Shown in pieces: positions 34,155 to 43,479 of a DNA stretch of 64,000 nt. The first letter of the stretch is position 1. Each line of letters starts with the position of its first letter. The position numbers and the translations under genes are program-made. Source of the stretch: Pseudarthrobacter phenanthrenivorans Sphe3 (GTDB taxonomy: Bacteria; Actinomycetota; Actinomycetes; Actinomycetales; Micrococcaceae); assembly GCF_000189535.1 (NCBI RefSeq), contig NC_015145.1, positions 3,534,001-3,598,000 on the forward strand. The letters run 5' to 3'. Under the pieces are notes generated by a model. That model saw nothing but the letters and a program-made list of their open reading frames with translations, was not told where the DNA came from and did no database searches.

Positions 34155-35318
34155 ATGGGTGGCATGGGCACACGCCGGGGTGGCACGTGGAGGCGGATTG
34201 CCGCCGCCGTGTGTGCCGTCCTGCTGGCCGCCACTTCCGCGGGCTGCACCGGCGAGCCCGAACCTCCGGAGCCGGACCAGTCCGCCGCCTTTGCCCTGCT
34301 GGAGGCTTTCAGCGCGCGGATGCTGGAGGAAGGTGCGCCCGCAGTACTGATCTCGGTCAAGGACAAAGGCGAGTCCTGGAACCACGCTGCCGGCGTTCGC
34401 AGCTTGGAAACGGGCGGCCAGGTCTCGGTTTCCGATCCCGTCCGGATAGGCGGCATCACCGAGACCTTCATCGCTGTTTCGGTGATGAAGCTGGCCGGGG
34501 AAGGGAAACTGGACCTGGACAGCCAGGTCAGTACCTACCTGCCCGAGTTCGGCAGCGTCCTGCATCCGCCCGGCCCCGTCACAGTACGCCAGCTTCTGAC
34601 GCACGAATCCGGCCTGCCCGACTTCTCCGTCCCCCTTCTGGCCAGCGGGCATTGGGAAGAAACGGCCAACCGCGCACTCAGCCTTGAGCAGCAGCTTGCC
34701 CTCGCTGCCACCGTGCGGTGGGACGGCCGGCTGGCACGGATTTTCGACTATTCCCGTTCCAACTACGCGGCTCTTGCCCTGATGGTTGAGCGGCTCCGCG
34801 GCCGGAGCATCGCCCAGGTCCTCGCGGAGGACATCGCCCGTCCCCTCGGCCTCCGAACAACCCGGCTGGGGGGCTTTCCGCCCGCAGGCATGGTTCACGG
34901 CTACGTCATCATCGAGGGCACCCGAAGGGACGCCAGCATGCTGGCATCGCAGGCAGAATCACCCTCCAGCGGAGCCCTGTCAACCGTGGAGGAAGTGAAC
35001 ACCTTCTACGCCGCGCTGCTGCAGGGAAGACTGCTCCCGCCGGACAGTGTGACGGCCATGAAGGGCGGCTACTCGCAGTACTACGGCTTTGCCCTGCGGC
35101 GCTGGAACAACACCTGCAACAACCGCTTCTACTACGGCCTTCCCGGTGACACCGACGGTTACGGCACGATCGCGATGACCAGCGAGGACGGCAGCAGGCA
35201 ACTGGCGATGTCAGTTGCCTACCCGCCCGCGCCGCCCACCCTTGAGCTCAATCCGCTGATCCTCGAAATGCAGGACGTGGCGCAGGAAGCCCTGAACAGT
35301 CTGTGCCCGGCAGGCTAG
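34155..35318 (+). CDS. Beta-lactamase-fold lipoprotein lacking catalytic residues
   Basis: A 387-aa lipoprotein resembling serine hydrolases of the class C beta-lactamase family. A basic N terminus and hydrophobic segment end in SAGC near residue 32, the probable lipid-attachment cysteine. Where active enzymes have a SVTK-type Ser-x-x-Lys, this one reads GGITETF, losing both Ser and Lys. The Tyr-x-Asn motif reads YSRSN, and the HTG-like box reads LPGDTDGYG. It is therefore probably a non-catalytic cell-surface or binding protein, or a decayed gene. It overlaps the convergent dehydrogenase gene by four bases. Confidence 0.78.
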   Translation: MGGMGTRRGGTWRRIAAAVCAVLLAATSAGCTGEPEPPEPDQSAAFALLEAFSARMLEEGAPAVLISVKDKGESWNHAAGVRSLETGGQVSVSDPVRIGGITETFIAVSVMKLAGEGKLDLDSQVSTYLPEFGSVLHPPGPVTVRQLLTHESGLPDFSVPLLASGHWEETANRALSLEQQLALAATVRWDGRLARIFDYSRSNYAALALMVERLRGRSIAQVLAEDIARPLGLRTTRLGGFPPAGMVHGYVIIEGTRRDASMLASQAESPSSGALSTVEEVNTFYAALLQGRLLPPDSVTAMKGGYSQYYGFALRRWNNTCNNRFYYGLPGDTDGYGTIAMTSEDGSRQLAMSVAYPPAPPTLELNPLILEMQDVAQEALNSLCPAG

Positions 35319-36490
35319 GGGTTCAGGACCACCTTGATGCAGCCGTCCTCCTTCTTCTGGAACTTCTCGTACAGGGCGGGTGCCCCTTCCAGCCCCGAAC
35401 GGTGGGTGACCAGGTCCATCACGCCCAACGGATCGGCGTCGTCCTCCACCATGGGAAGCAGCTGGTCAGTCCAGCGGCGCACATTGCACTGCCCCATCCG
35501 GACCTGGAGCTGCTTGTCGAACATGGTGAGCATGGGCATGGGGCTGGCCTGGCCACCGTATACGCCGCTCAGCGAGAGCGTTCCGCCGCGGCGGACCGCA
35601 TCTATGGACGTGTGCAATGCGGCGAGGCGGTCCACCCCCGCGGTTTCCATGGCTTTCTGGGCCAGCTTGTCCGGCAGGAGCCCCAGCGCCTGGTGGGCAA
35701 AGCCGGCTGCCGGAGACCCGTGGGCTTCCATTCCGACGGCGTCCACCACCGCGTCCGGACCCCTTCCGGCCGTCATCTCCCGCAGTTCGTCCGCCACGCC
35801 TTTGCCGTAATCGAGCGTTTCCACACCGTGCCGCGCAGCCATGGCGCGGCGTTCCGGAACGGGGTCGATACCTATGACGCGAAGCCCGCGCTGGACGCCG
35901 ATCCGTCCGGCGAACTGGCCCACCGGGCCAAGGCCGAACACAGCCAGGGTGCCGCCCGCGGGAGTGTCGGCGTATTCCACGGCCTGCCAGGCAGTGGGAA
36001 GAATGTCGGAGAGGAACAAGTACCGCTCATCCGGAAGTTCCGTTCCTACCTTCACCGGGCCGTAATCCGCGTGCGGCACGCGCAGGTACTCGGCCTGGCC
36101 GCCGGGGACGGAACCGTAGAGTTCCGAGTAGCCAAAGAGCGCCGCGCCGGATCCCTTGTCCTTGACCTGGGTGGTTTCGCACTGGGATTGCAGGCCCAGT
36201 GAACACATATAGCAGTGGCCGCAGGCGATGTTGAAGGGAACCACCACCCGGTCGCCTTTGCGCAGGTTGGTGACGGCGCTGCCCACTTCCTCCACGATGC
36301 CCATGGGTTCGTGGCCGATCACGTCGCCCTTGTGCATGTACGGGCCCAGCACCTCGTACAGGTGCAGGTCGGAGCCGCAGATAGCCGTGGAGGTGATCCG
36401 GATTATGGCGTCAGTGGGCTCCTGGATCATAGGGTCCGGTACTTCCTGGACGCTTACGGAGCGTTTTCCTTGCCATGTCAGTGCTTTCAC
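35315..36490 (-). CDS. Zinc-dependent alcohol dehydrogenase (formaldehyde-dehydrogenase-like MDR)
   Basis: A 391-aa medium-chain dehydrogenase. Catalytic zinc ligands are C38, the His of IGHEPMG near residue 60 and a later Cys/Asp. Structural-zinc cysteines are in CGHCYMCSLGLQSQC near 90. The Rossmann motif FGLGPVG lies near 187. It resembles the FdhA/Tdh-like group acting on formaldehyde adducts or alcohols. The substrate is undetermined. It is transcribed away from a small stress-type gene, with a shared 170-bp gap. Confidence 0.88.
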   Translation of the reverse strand: MKALTWQGKRSVSVQEVPDPMIQEPTDAIIRITSTAICGSDLHLYEVLGPYMHKGDVIGHEPMGIVEEVGSAVTNLRKGDRVVVPFNIACGHCYMCSLGLQSQCETTQVKDKGSGAALFGYSELYGSVPGGQAEYLRVPHADYGPVKVGTELPDERYLFLSDILPTAWQAVEYADTPAGGTLAVFGLGPVGQFAGRIGVQRGLRVIGIDPVPERRAMAARHGVETLDYGKGVADELREMTAGRGPDAVVDAVGMEAHGSPAAGFAHQALGLLPDKLAQKAMETAGVDRLAALHTSIDAVRRGGTLSLSGVYGGQASPMPMLTMFDKQLQVRMGQCNVRRWTDQLLPMVEDDADPLGVMDLVTHRSGLEGAPALYEKFQKKEDGCIKVVLNP

Positions 36491-36567
36491 AATTCGCCTT
36501 TCTGGAGGTTTCGCCTTCAGTCCGGGCTGGAGCCCATCCCTCGACGGTATCGACTTCAGCGGAAAAA

Positions 36568-36583
36568 AGTAAGCAGGCTGACT
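36568..36583. promoter_or_regulatory. AGTAAG palindrome, copy 1
   Basis: AGTAAGCAGGCTGACT is a 7-2-7 inverted repeat with one mismatch. It is 77 bp before the small gene at 36661 and also close to the divergent dehydrogenase gene. It is followed by AT-rich sequence suitable for a -10 element. Confidence 0.5.
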
Positions 36584-36660
36584 AAATACTTGCCGTCCCC
36601 GCTTCGGGCTTCTAGCGTGGGAAGGGCCAGCTCCGCCGCTATGTGTGAAAGAGGAACGCC

Positions 36661-36909
36661 ATGTCGCTCTATCAGCCCGAACCCGTTGAAATTTCCACGC
36701 GCATGCGGCCGGGCGAGTGGACGGAGGCCAGCCTCGAGGAGCTGGTCAACTCATACCGCCACCGTATTGTGGAGATGGGTGCCAGCGTGTCCGATATCGT
36801 CACAGACATCGAGAGGAACGACGACGGCTCCGTCAAGGTAGCGGTGTCCTGGGCTAAGCCCGCGAACCAGGGGGACGAAGACGCGGTGGCCGGCGGGCAG
36901 GCAGTCTAG
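36661..36909 (+). CDS. Small conserved-looking hypothetical protein
   Basis: An 82-aa acidic soluble protein starting MSLYQPEPVEISTRMRP. A helix-forming centre (ASLEELVNSYRHRIVEMGASVSD) is followed by a beta-like SVKVAVSWAKP stretch and an acidic tail. GAAAGAGGAACGCC supplies the ribosome binding site. I do not recognise the family. The AGTAAG palindrome upstream, also found near DUF1508 and desaturase genes, hints at a shared regulator. Confidence 0.65.
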   Translation: MSLYQPEPVEISTRMRPGEWTEASLEELVNSYRHRIVEMGASVSDIVTDIERNDDGSVKVAVSWAKPANQGDEDAVAGGQAV

Positions 36910-36918
36910 GGAAGGTCC

Positions 36919-37626
36919 TCAGGTCCTAGCGATGAGCCGGCCAATGGCGCTCGAGTTGAGGTTCCGGAGAAGGTCCGCCGGCCCATCGTAGACCTCCACG
37001 GCCCCCGCCTCCCGAAGTTCAGCTGCGTTGATTCCTCCGCACCTGACGGCAACAGCGGGGATCCCGAGGGCTGCCGCAGCCTTCATGTCCCAGACGGCGT
37101 CGCCCACAAAAACGGCGTCTGCCGCCCGGACGCCGATCGCCTCCAGAGCGGCCACCAGGATGTCCGGGGAGGGCTTGCTTTCCTTGGCGTCGTTGGCGCT
37201 CGTGGCGCCATCAATGAACGCATCGGCATCCAGGATGCCCTTCATGACCTCCAGGTCCTTCTTGCGCGCGGAAGAAGCCAGGGCAACGGCCAGTCCCCCG
37301 GCATGGCACTGCGCCAGGAGGTCTTTCACACCATCAAAAGGCCGGAGTGCCGGCCAGTGGGAGGCGTACAGTGCGCCGTGGCTGGCCATGATGTCCGGGT
37401 CGGCGGAACGGTCGCGCTCCCCGGGCAGGAGGCTGTCCACCAGCCGGTCGCCGCCCATTCCCACGAAATGGTGGATGGACGCCATCGGGATGTCGTAGCC
37501 CTGCTGCCGAAAGGCGCCCCACCAGGAGATGGTGTGGATGTAGGACGAGTCGATCAAGGTCCCGTCAACGTCAAAAAGAACCCCCCGGCGTCGGCCGCCA
37601 GGGGGTGCAGTATGCAGCGGACCCAT
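36919..37626 (-). CDS. HAD-superfamily hydrolase (phosphoglycolate-phosphatase-like)
   Basis: A 235-aa subfamily IA phosphatase. Motif I is GVLFDVDGTLIDSSY near residue 15, motif II ALASSARKKDLE near 115, the Lys of motif III is in ESKPSPDIL near 148 and motif IV VFVGDAVWDMKAA near 170. The cap domain lies between motifs I and II. The substrate is probably a small sugar phosphate or phosphoglycolate. Its start codon overlaps the stop codon of the DUF1508 gene, so translation is coupled. Confidence 0.87.
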   Translation of the reverse strand: MGPLHTAPPGGRRRGVLFDVDGTLIDSSYIHTISWWGAFRQQGYDIPMASIHHFVGMGGDRLVDSLLPGERDRSADPDIMASHGALYASHWPALRPFDGVKDLLAQCHAGGLAVALASSARKKDLEVMKGILDADAFIDGATSANDAKESKPSPDILVAALEAIGVRAADAVFVGDAVWDMKAAAALGIPAVAVRCGGINAAELREAGAVEVYDGPADLLRNLNSSAIGRLIART

Positions 37627-37916
37627 CAGCCCACCGCTGCCCGGCGGGCTGAAGGAACCTTCTTTTGGAGGGCGGCTTCCTCCTTGGCGGAGTTCACGGG
37701 ACGGACGCGCTCCCTGATGACGGTCCCGGCGCCGTCGCGGCTCTTGTCCCGGATCAGTCCCGTACCGGCAATTTCACGGGCCATCGCCACGCCTGCCACT
37801 GCAGCCCTTTTGGTGGGAAAGGTGACCGAGATGGCCATCAGGCTCCCGGCTCCATCCAGCATCCGGACCCTGTAGCCGCCGTCAGGCGCGTCCACGAGCT
37901 CAAAATACCCGGCCAT
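37626..37916 (-). CDS. DUF1508 (YegP-like) family protein
   Basis: A 96-aa protein whose first half is the single YegP-like beta-beta-beta-alpha domain, starting MAGYFELVDAPDGGYRVRML. A basic tail follows. I chose the ATG at 37916, which has GGAGGAG upstream. The role is unknown; relatives are linked to general stress. It is co-transcribed with the HAD phosphatase. The AGTAAG palindrome lies 63 bp upstream. Confidence 0.8.
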   Translation of the reverse strand: MAGYFELVDAPDGGYRVRMLDGAGSLMAISVTFPTKRAAVAGVAMAREIAGTGLIRDKSRDGAGTVIRERVRPVNSAKEEAALQKKVPSARRAAVG

Positions 37917-37978
37917 TAATATCACTCCTCCGTCGGTCACGGCGTTGTGCTTCGTTGGAGCACTCTCCATGAGGTGTT

Positions 37979-37994
37979 AGTAAGTATACTTATC
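37979..37994. promoter_or_regulatory. AGTAAG palindrome, copy 2
   Basis: AGTAAGTATACTTATC contains the perfect 12-bp palindrome TAAGTATACTTA at 37981-37992. It lies 63 bp before the DUF1508 start, in a short AT-rich stretch. Confidence 0.5.
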
Positions 37995-38033
37995 TATTCC
38001 GCGAAGGAGAAGCCGCCCCCTGACCGCACCGCC

Positions 38034-39842
38034 TCAGCACGGCTCCGCCAGCTCCGGCGGAATGGGGGTGTCACTTCGCCGAACCGTATCCTGATGAAGC
38101 TCCAGGGCGCTAGTCACAAGCGCAAAGTGGCTGAACGCCTGAGGCGTGTTGCCCAGCTGCCGGCCGGCTTTCACGGCCCATTCCTCACTCAGCAGCCCCA
38201 CGTCGTTCCGCAGTTCCAGCAGGCGCTCAAACAGTTTCCGCGATTCCTCGTGCCTGCCGGCCCCCAGCAGCGCCTCCACCAGCCAGAAGGAGCACGCCAC
38301 GAAGATGCCCTCGTCCCCCGGCAGGCCGTCGTCGCTCTCTTCCGGACGGTAACGCAGCACGAAGCCGTCCTCCGTGAGTTCGCGCTGGATGGCCTCGATG
38401 GTCCCGATCACCCGGGGATCGTCCGGGGGCAGGAAGCCCACGCGCGGAATCAGGAGGAGGCTGGCATCCAGCTCCGGCCGGCCATAGGACTGGACGAAAG
38501 TATTGCGGACCGGGTCGAAGCCGTTGGCCATAACGTCCTTGTGAATGGTCTCCCGCAGCCGTTCCCAGCGTTCCACGGGCCCCGGAAGGCCCGACTCCCG
38601 GACACCTTTCACCATCCGGTCAGCCGCCACCCAGGCCATCACCTTGGAATGCGTGAAATGGCGGCGCGGGCCGCGCATTTCCCAGAGACCGTTGTCCGGC
38701 TGGTCCCAGATGGTTTCCAGGTGTTCCATCAGGGCAAGCTGCACATCCCATGCCTCGTCCGGGTGCTTCAGCAGCGAATTCCGGGTCAGGGCAAGGCAGT
38801 CGAGCACCTCTCCCCAGACGTCGAGCTGCAGCTGCTCGGCCGCACCGTTGCCGATCCGCACGGGGGATGAATTCTCATAACCCTTCAACCAGGGAAGTTC
38901 CATTTCCGGCAGGCGCCGCTCGCCGTGGATGCCGTACATGATCTGCAGGTCGGCCGGGTCACCCGCCACGGCACGGAGCAGCCAATCCCGCCAGGCCGCA
39001 GCTTCCGCCGTATATCCGGCGGCCATGAGGGCCTGCAGCGTCATGGTGGCGTCCCGCAACCAGCAGTAGCGGTAGTCCCAGTTGCGCGGGCCGCCAATGT
39101 GTTCCGGCAACGAGGTGGTCACCGCCGCCACGATCCCGCCGGTGGGCGCATAGGTCAGGGCCTTCAGGGTCACCAGGGAACGCACCACCGCCTCCCGGTA
39201 CTCCCCCTTGACGGTGCACTGGGAAGCCCAGCCGCGCCAGAAGGCATGCGTGGTGCGAAGGACTTCCTCGGCGTCGACGGTATGCGGCCTGCCAACGTGG
39301 CTTGGCGCCCAGGTGAGCACAAACGGGACCCGGTCTCCGGCCTCGACGGTGAAATCGCTGACCGTGTGCATGTTCTCCCCGTGAAGGGGCGCCGGCGTCA
39401 CCAGGTAGACGGCGTCCGGCCCGGCAATGGCGTGGAGTCCCAGCTGGTCCCGGCGGACCCAGGGAATGATGTGCCCGTAATCAAAGCGGAGGACCAGTTC
39501 ACTGTGCATCCTGACGCTGCCGCTCACGCCTTCCACGATGCGGACGATGTCCGCCACGGAGTCGCGCGGCGGCATGAAATCGATGACCCGGACCGTCCCG
39601 TCGGGCGTTTCCCACTCCGTCTCCAGCACCAGCGTGCCCTCGCGGTACCCTCTTCGGGTACACGCTCCCCCGGCCGCAGGAGCCAACAGCCAGCGCCCGG
39701 CCTCCGGAGTGTCCAGCAGCGCGTTGAAGCAGGCAGGGGAATCGAACCGGGGAAGGCAAAGCCAGTCGATCGAGCCTTCCTTGCTGATCAGGCCACCCGT
39801 CTGGAGGTCGCCGACAACCGCATAATCCTCAATTAGCGCCAT
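38034..39842 (-). CDS. Glycoside hydrolase family 15 protein (trehalase/glucoamylase-like)
   Basis: A 602-aa GH15 enzyme, starting MALIEDYAVVGDLQTGGLIS and then SIDWLCLPRFDSPACF, as in actinobacterial trehalases. GGPRNWDYRYCWLRDATMTL near residue 270 forms the sugar-binding part of the (alpha/alpha)6 barrel. The acid/base Glu regions are near 340 and 500. Likely substrate is trehalose or an alpha-glucan; trehalase is more common in this subgroup. It lacks a signal peptide, so it acts inside the cell. The start at 39842 has AAGGA just before it. Confidence 0.87.
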   Translation of the reverse strand: MALIEDYAVVGDLQTGGLISKEGSIDWLCLPRFDSPACFNALLDTPEAGRWLLAPAAGGACTRRGYREGTLVLETEWETPDGTVRVIDFMPPRDSVADIVRIVEGVSGSVRMHSELVLRFDYGHIIPWVRRDQLGLHAIAGPDAVYLVTPAPLHGENMHTVSDFTVEAGDRVPFVLTWAPSHVGRPHTVDAEEVLRTTHAFWRGWASQCTVKGEYREAVVRSLVTLKALTYAPTGGIVAAVTTSLPEHIGGPRNWDYRYCWLRDATMTLQALMAAGYTAEAAAWRDWLLRAVAGDPADLQIMYGIHGERRLPEMELPWLKGYENSSPVRIGNGAAEQLQLDVWGEVLDCLALTRNSLLKHPDEAWDVQLALMEHLETIWDQPDNGLWEMRGPRRHFTHSKVMAWVAADRMVKGVRESGLPGPVERWERLRETIHKDVMANGFDPVRNTFVQSYGRPELDASLLLIPRVGFLPPDDPRVIGTIEAIQRELTEDGFVLRYRPEESDDGLPGDEGIFVACSFWLVEALLGAGRHEESRKLFERLLELRNDVGLLSEEWAVKAGRQLGNTPQAFSHFALVTSALELHQDTVRRSDTPIPPELAEPC

Positions 39843-39931
39843 GTCCTTACCCTGCCACAGCCGTCCGGAAAGGGAAGGGCATGGCCGGTGTAGCCTGAAG
39901 CTACGGCCGGGCAGCAGACTTCCGGGGAGGA

Positions 39932-40666
39932 ATGATGGCAATCCATATCGGCACCTCGGGATGGAGTTACGATCACTGGGAAAACGTCCTCTACCCTCCC
40001 GGCCTCCCTCCGAAGGACCGGCTCAAGCACTACGTTTCCCGGTTCAGCACCGTTGAGCTGAACGCCAGCTTCTACCGCTGGCCGCGGGACACAACGTTTG
40101 CGGGCTGGAACCAGCGGCTGCCGCACGGCTTCACCATGTCCGTGAAGGCACCGCGCGGCCTGACCCACGCCCGGAAGCTGTTCGAACCGGAGGTGTGGCT
40201 GGAGCGCATTACGCGGTGCTGGCACGAACTCGGGGACAAACGGGCGGTCCTGCTGGTCCAACTGCCGCCGCAGATGGAACGGGATGACGCACGGCTGGAG
40301 TACTTCCTGGCGGCAGTACCTGGCTGGATCCGGGTGGCTGTGGAGTTCCGGCACCCCAGCTGGGAGAACCCGGAGGTGTATTCGTTACTGGAACGCCATC
40401 AGGCCGCCTACTGCGTGATGAGCGGCGCCAACCTGCCGTGCATCCTGCGGACCACGGCCCCGTTCGCCTACGTCCGGCTGCACGGGCCCGACCATCAGCA
40501 CCTGTACGCCGGCTCGTATTCGGACGACGACCTGCATTGGTGGGCGGCGAGGATCCGGGAGTGGGCGGGCAACGGGCTGGACGTGTACGCCTATTTCAAT
40601 AACGACGGCGGAGGCAACGCAGTGCGCAACGCCGAGACCCTGCGCGGGTTCCTGGGAGAGGGCTGA
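39932..40666 (+). CDS. DUF72 domain protein (YecE-like)
   Basis: A 244-aa TIM-barrel-like protein. It begins MMAIHIGTSGWSYDHWENVLYP, the DUF72 hallmark. STVELNASFYRWP follows near residue 40 and VEFRHPSW near 130, and DVYAYFNND lies near the C terminus. GGGGAGGAATG supplies the ribosome binding site; ATG at 39932 or 39935 both fit. Function is unestablished. It is divergent from the GH15 gene and followed after 37 bp by the App1 gene. Confidence 0.88.
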   Translation: MMAIHIGTSGWSYDHWENVLYPPGLPPKDRLKHYVSRFSTVELNASFYRWPRDTTFAGWNQRLPHGFTMSVKAPRGLTHARKLFEPEVWLERITRCWHELGDKRAVLLVQLPPQMERDDARLEYFLAAVPGWIRVAVEFRHPSWENPEVYSLLERHQAAYCVMSGANLPCILRTTAPFAYVRLHGPDHQHLYAGSYSDDDLHWWAARIREWAGNGLDVYAYFNNDGGGNAVRNAETLRGFLGEG

Positions 40667-40703
40667 CGTCACGGAAGGACGGCAACGCCGCCGGAGGAGG
40701 CCC

Positions 40704-41840
40704 ATGCGGGACAGCCTGTGGCAGAGTGGTGCCATGGACACGGCTCCCCACAACCCGCCCCGGAACCCTGCAACCGCGCATGGGCAGCGATTGACGGACC
40801 ACGCCCTGCTCTCCGGAAACAGCGTCTTTAAGCTGGCGCACCGGATCTCGGACGCCCTCAACAGCGTGCGCATCCAGCTGGCCAAGCGCTGGCATTTCGT
40901 CCCGCAGACCATCGCTTACCAGGGTTACGGTTCCACCACCTTGGTGCGGGTACTGGGCCGGGTCCTGTTGACGCAGAAGCCGCTGCCGGGCAGCAAAGCA
41001 GAGCATGCGGCCCGGAACGGCAACCAGAACGTCCGCGGCTGGCGCGCCTTCACCAGCGTCCCCCTGCAGTTCACCGACGTCGAGATCACCATCGGCGATG
41101 TCACCACCCATGTCCGTGCAGACCGCGGCGGAATCATCGACACCGAAGTGAGCGTCCAGCTCTCGCCGGGCTGGCATACGGCTGTCCTGCGGGCCGAAGG
41201 AACCGAACCGGTGGAGGCCCTGATCCAGGTGATCGCCCCCGACGTGAAGTTCGGCATCGTCTCCGATATTGACGACACGGTTATGGTCACGGCCCTGCCC
41301 AGGCCCTTCCTGGCCCTCTGGAATACCTTCGTGCTGAGCGAACGGGCCCGCATGGCCACGCCAGGCATGGCCGTCCTGCTGGACAGGCTCACCATCGAAC
41401 ACCCGGACGCGCCGGTCATCTACCTCTCCACCGGCCCCTGGAATGCGGCTCCCACCCTGGCCCGGTTCCTGAACCGGAACATGTATCCCTCCGGGGCCCT
41501 GCTCCTGACGGACTGGGGCCTGACCCAGGACCGGTGGTTCCGCAGCGGCCAAGAGCACAAGCACCGCAACCTGGAGCGGCTCGCCAAGGAATTCCCGGAC
41601 ATGCGGTGGCTGCTGATCGGCGACAACGGCCAGCACGACGAGGCCATCTACTCGGGTTTCGCGCAGGAGAATCCGGACAAGGTGGCGGCGATCGCCATCC
41701 GCCAGCTGTCCATCAGCGAGTCGGTGTTCGCCGGCGGCCACTCCGAGGACGGGGACCACACTACGTCCAAGGTGCCGTGGATCTATTCACCCGACGGCGC
41801 CGGCATCGCCAAGCAGCTCGCCCTGCTGGACCTGCTCTGA
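40704..41840 (+). CDS. App1-family (DUF2183) phosphatase-like protein
   Basis: A 378-aa protein with an N-terminal beta-rich region and a C-terminal App1 catalytic domain. The HAD-type motif IVSDIDDTVMVTALPRP is near residue 190. STGPWNAAPTLARFL is near 244 and LLIGDNGQHDEAIY near 307. Yeast App1 is a phosphatidate phosphatase; the bacterial role is unknown. The start at 40704 has a strong GGAGGAGG site, and an ATG at 40734 is an alternative. Confidence 0.85.
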   Translation: MRDSLWQSGAMDTAPHNPPRNPATAHGQRLTDHALLSGNSVFKLAHRISDALNSVRIQLAKRWHFVPQTIAYQGYGSTTLVRVLGRVLLTQKPLPGSKAEHAARNGNQNVRGWRAFTSVPLQFTDVEITIGDVTTHVRADRGGIIDTEVSVQLSPGWHTAVLRAEGTEPVEALIQVIAPDVKFGIVSDIDDTVMVTALPRPFLALWNTFVLSERARMATPGMAVLLDRLTIEHPDAPVIYLSTGPWNAAPTLARFLNRNMYPSGALLLTDWGLTQDRWFRSGQEHKHRNLERLAKEFPDMRWLLIGDNGQHDEAIYSGFAQENPDKVAAIAIRQLSISESVFAGGHSEDGDHTTSKVPWIYSPDGAGIAKQLALLDLL

Positions 41841-41874
41841 ACCTGCCCCAAGAGGCCGGCCCGCCGGCACTTTC

Positions 41875-43479
41875 CTAGGCGCTGGCACCCAGGGCGGGAA
41901 CATCGCCGTCGGACGCGCCGTCCACAACGCCACTGCCCACGGCGTCGGTGCCCAGCACGTCGGTGCCCAGGACGTCCACCTCCACGTCCCCGCCTGCTAC
42001 GGCCTCCGCGATCGCCGCAGTGGCTGCCGCTGCCAGGTCGCGTTCCTCAATAAGTTCCTGGAACCAGAAGTAGGAGGCCTTGGGCGTCCTTTCCAGCGTC
42101 TCGAAATCTACGTGCAGGAGCCCGAAGGGCTGATTGTAGCCGGCGGACCACTCGAAGTTGTCCAGGAGCGACCACACGTAGTACCCGCGCAGGTCCACGG
42201 ATTCAGCTTCTCCGCCCGGCGCCGTGGCCCGCAGCGCCGCTTCGAGGTGGTCGGAGAGGTACTTGAGCCGGCGCTCGTCCGGGATGAACTTGGTGTTGGT
42301 GGACTTGTCCCTGACGATGATGTCCTCGAAGCTGGCCCCGCCCTCGGTGAGGATGACCGGCGGAAGGTTGGGGTAGCGCTCGCCCATCTCCTTCAAAGCC
42401 ACAGCCATGTACTCCGGCTTGACCGGCCAGCCGTAGGCGGTGATGTCGGCCTCGGGCCAGGTTTCCACGTGGAACGGTGTTCCGCCGTTGCCCGCCGCGC
42501 TCAGGTCGCTGCCCATGGCTTCAGCCATGCTGGCAGGAACGGCACCGCCGCCCGGCCCCACTGCCACCTTTGTGGGCATGTAGTAGTTGAGCCCGTAGAA
42601 GTCGAGCGGCTGGGAAATGATGTCCATGTCCTCTTCCGGGCTCTCGAACGAGCTGAAGAACTTCGCGGCCCGGATCAGGTCAGGGTATTTGCCGGTCAGC
42701 ACGGGGTCCGCGTAGAGCCGGTTCTGCGCCAGGTCCATAAGCCCGGCGCTGATCCGGTCCAGCGGGTTGATGGAGTTCGGCACCATGGGCGAGTAGACAT
42801 TGGTCATGCCGATCTCGCCGGGGACCTTCGCCGCGCGCAGCGCCTGCACGGCGAGCCCGTGTCCAAGGAGCTGGTGGTGCACCGTGGGAAACGCGCCCAG
42901 CAGCAGTTCCTTGCCAGGTGAGTGCAGGCCCAGCGAGTAGCCGTTGGTGCTGACCGTTGCGGGCTCGTTGATGGTGCACCAGCGGGCCACCCGGTCGCCA
43001 AAGGCCTCGGCCAGGATGGCCGCATACTCACCCAGCCGGTAGGCAGTGTCACGGTTCATCCAGCCGCCGGCCTCGTCAAGGGCCAGCGGGGTGTCCCAGT
43101 GGTAGATCGTGGCCATGGGGGAAATGCCGTTGGCCAGCAGTTCGTCCAGGAGCCGGTCGTAGAAGTCCAGTCCGGCACGGTTTGCGGGACCGCTCCCCGT
43201 GGGCTGGATCCGGGGCCAGGCAAAGGAGAACCGGTAGGAATCCACCCCCAGCTGCTTCATCAGCGCCACGTCCTGCGGCATCCGGTGGTAGTGGTCGCAG
43301 GCTGTGACCGGGCTGTGGTTCTCGACGATGGCCCCGTCCTTGGCCGAAAACACATCCCAGCCGGCCGGCCCGCGGCCGTCCTCCTCGAGGGCGCCTTCGA
43401 TCTGGAAAGCCGCTGTGGCAACGCCCAGCGTGAAACCCGGCGGGATAAGGGCGGCGAGGTCTTTGGCGGTGATGTGCAT
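41875..43479 (-). CDS. Glycoside hydrolase family 1 beta-glucosidase
   Basis: A 534-aa GH1 enzyme. The acid/base Glu lies in CTINEPATVSTNGYS near residue 172 and the nucleophile Glu in VILTEGGASFED near 375. ATAAFQIEGALEEDGRGPAGWD is near residue 20. After the catalytic domain (about 470 residues) it carries a low-complexity tail rich in Val, Gly and Asp with repeated VLGTDV units. No signal peptide is visible, so it is likely cytoplasmic, hydrolysing imported beta-glucosides. Confidence 0.92.
   Translation of the reverse strand: MHITAKDLAALIPPGFTLGVATAAFQIEGALEEDGRGPAGWDVFSAKDGAIVENHSPVTACDHYHRMPQDVALMKQLGVDSYRFSFAWPRIQPTGSGPANRAGLDFYDRLLDELLANGISPMATIYHWDTPLALDEAGGWMNRDTAYRLGEYAAILAEAFGDRVARWCTINEPATVSTNGYSLGLHSPGKELLLGAFPTVHHQLLGHGLAVQALRAAKVPGEIGMTNVYSPMVPNSINPLDRISAGLMDLAQNRLYADPVLTGKYPDLIRAAKFFSSFESPEEDMDIISQPLDFYGLNYYMPTKVAVGPGGGAVPASMAEAMGSDLSAAGNGGTPFHVETWPEADITAYGWPVKPEYMAVALKEMGERYPNLPPVILTEGGASFEDIIVRDKSTNTKFIPDERRLKYLSDHLEAALRATAPGGEAESVDLRGYYVWSLLDNFEWSAGYNQPFGLLHVDFETLERTPKASYFWFQELIEERDLAAAATAAIAEAVAGGDVEVDVLGTDVLGTDAVGSGVVDGASDGDVPALGASA

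Noticed and set aside
34099..34350. An 83-aa frame starting inside the large palindrome
   Set aside because: It is out of frame with the lipoprotein and its start lies in the palindrome; the lipoprotein start has a better ribosome binding site.
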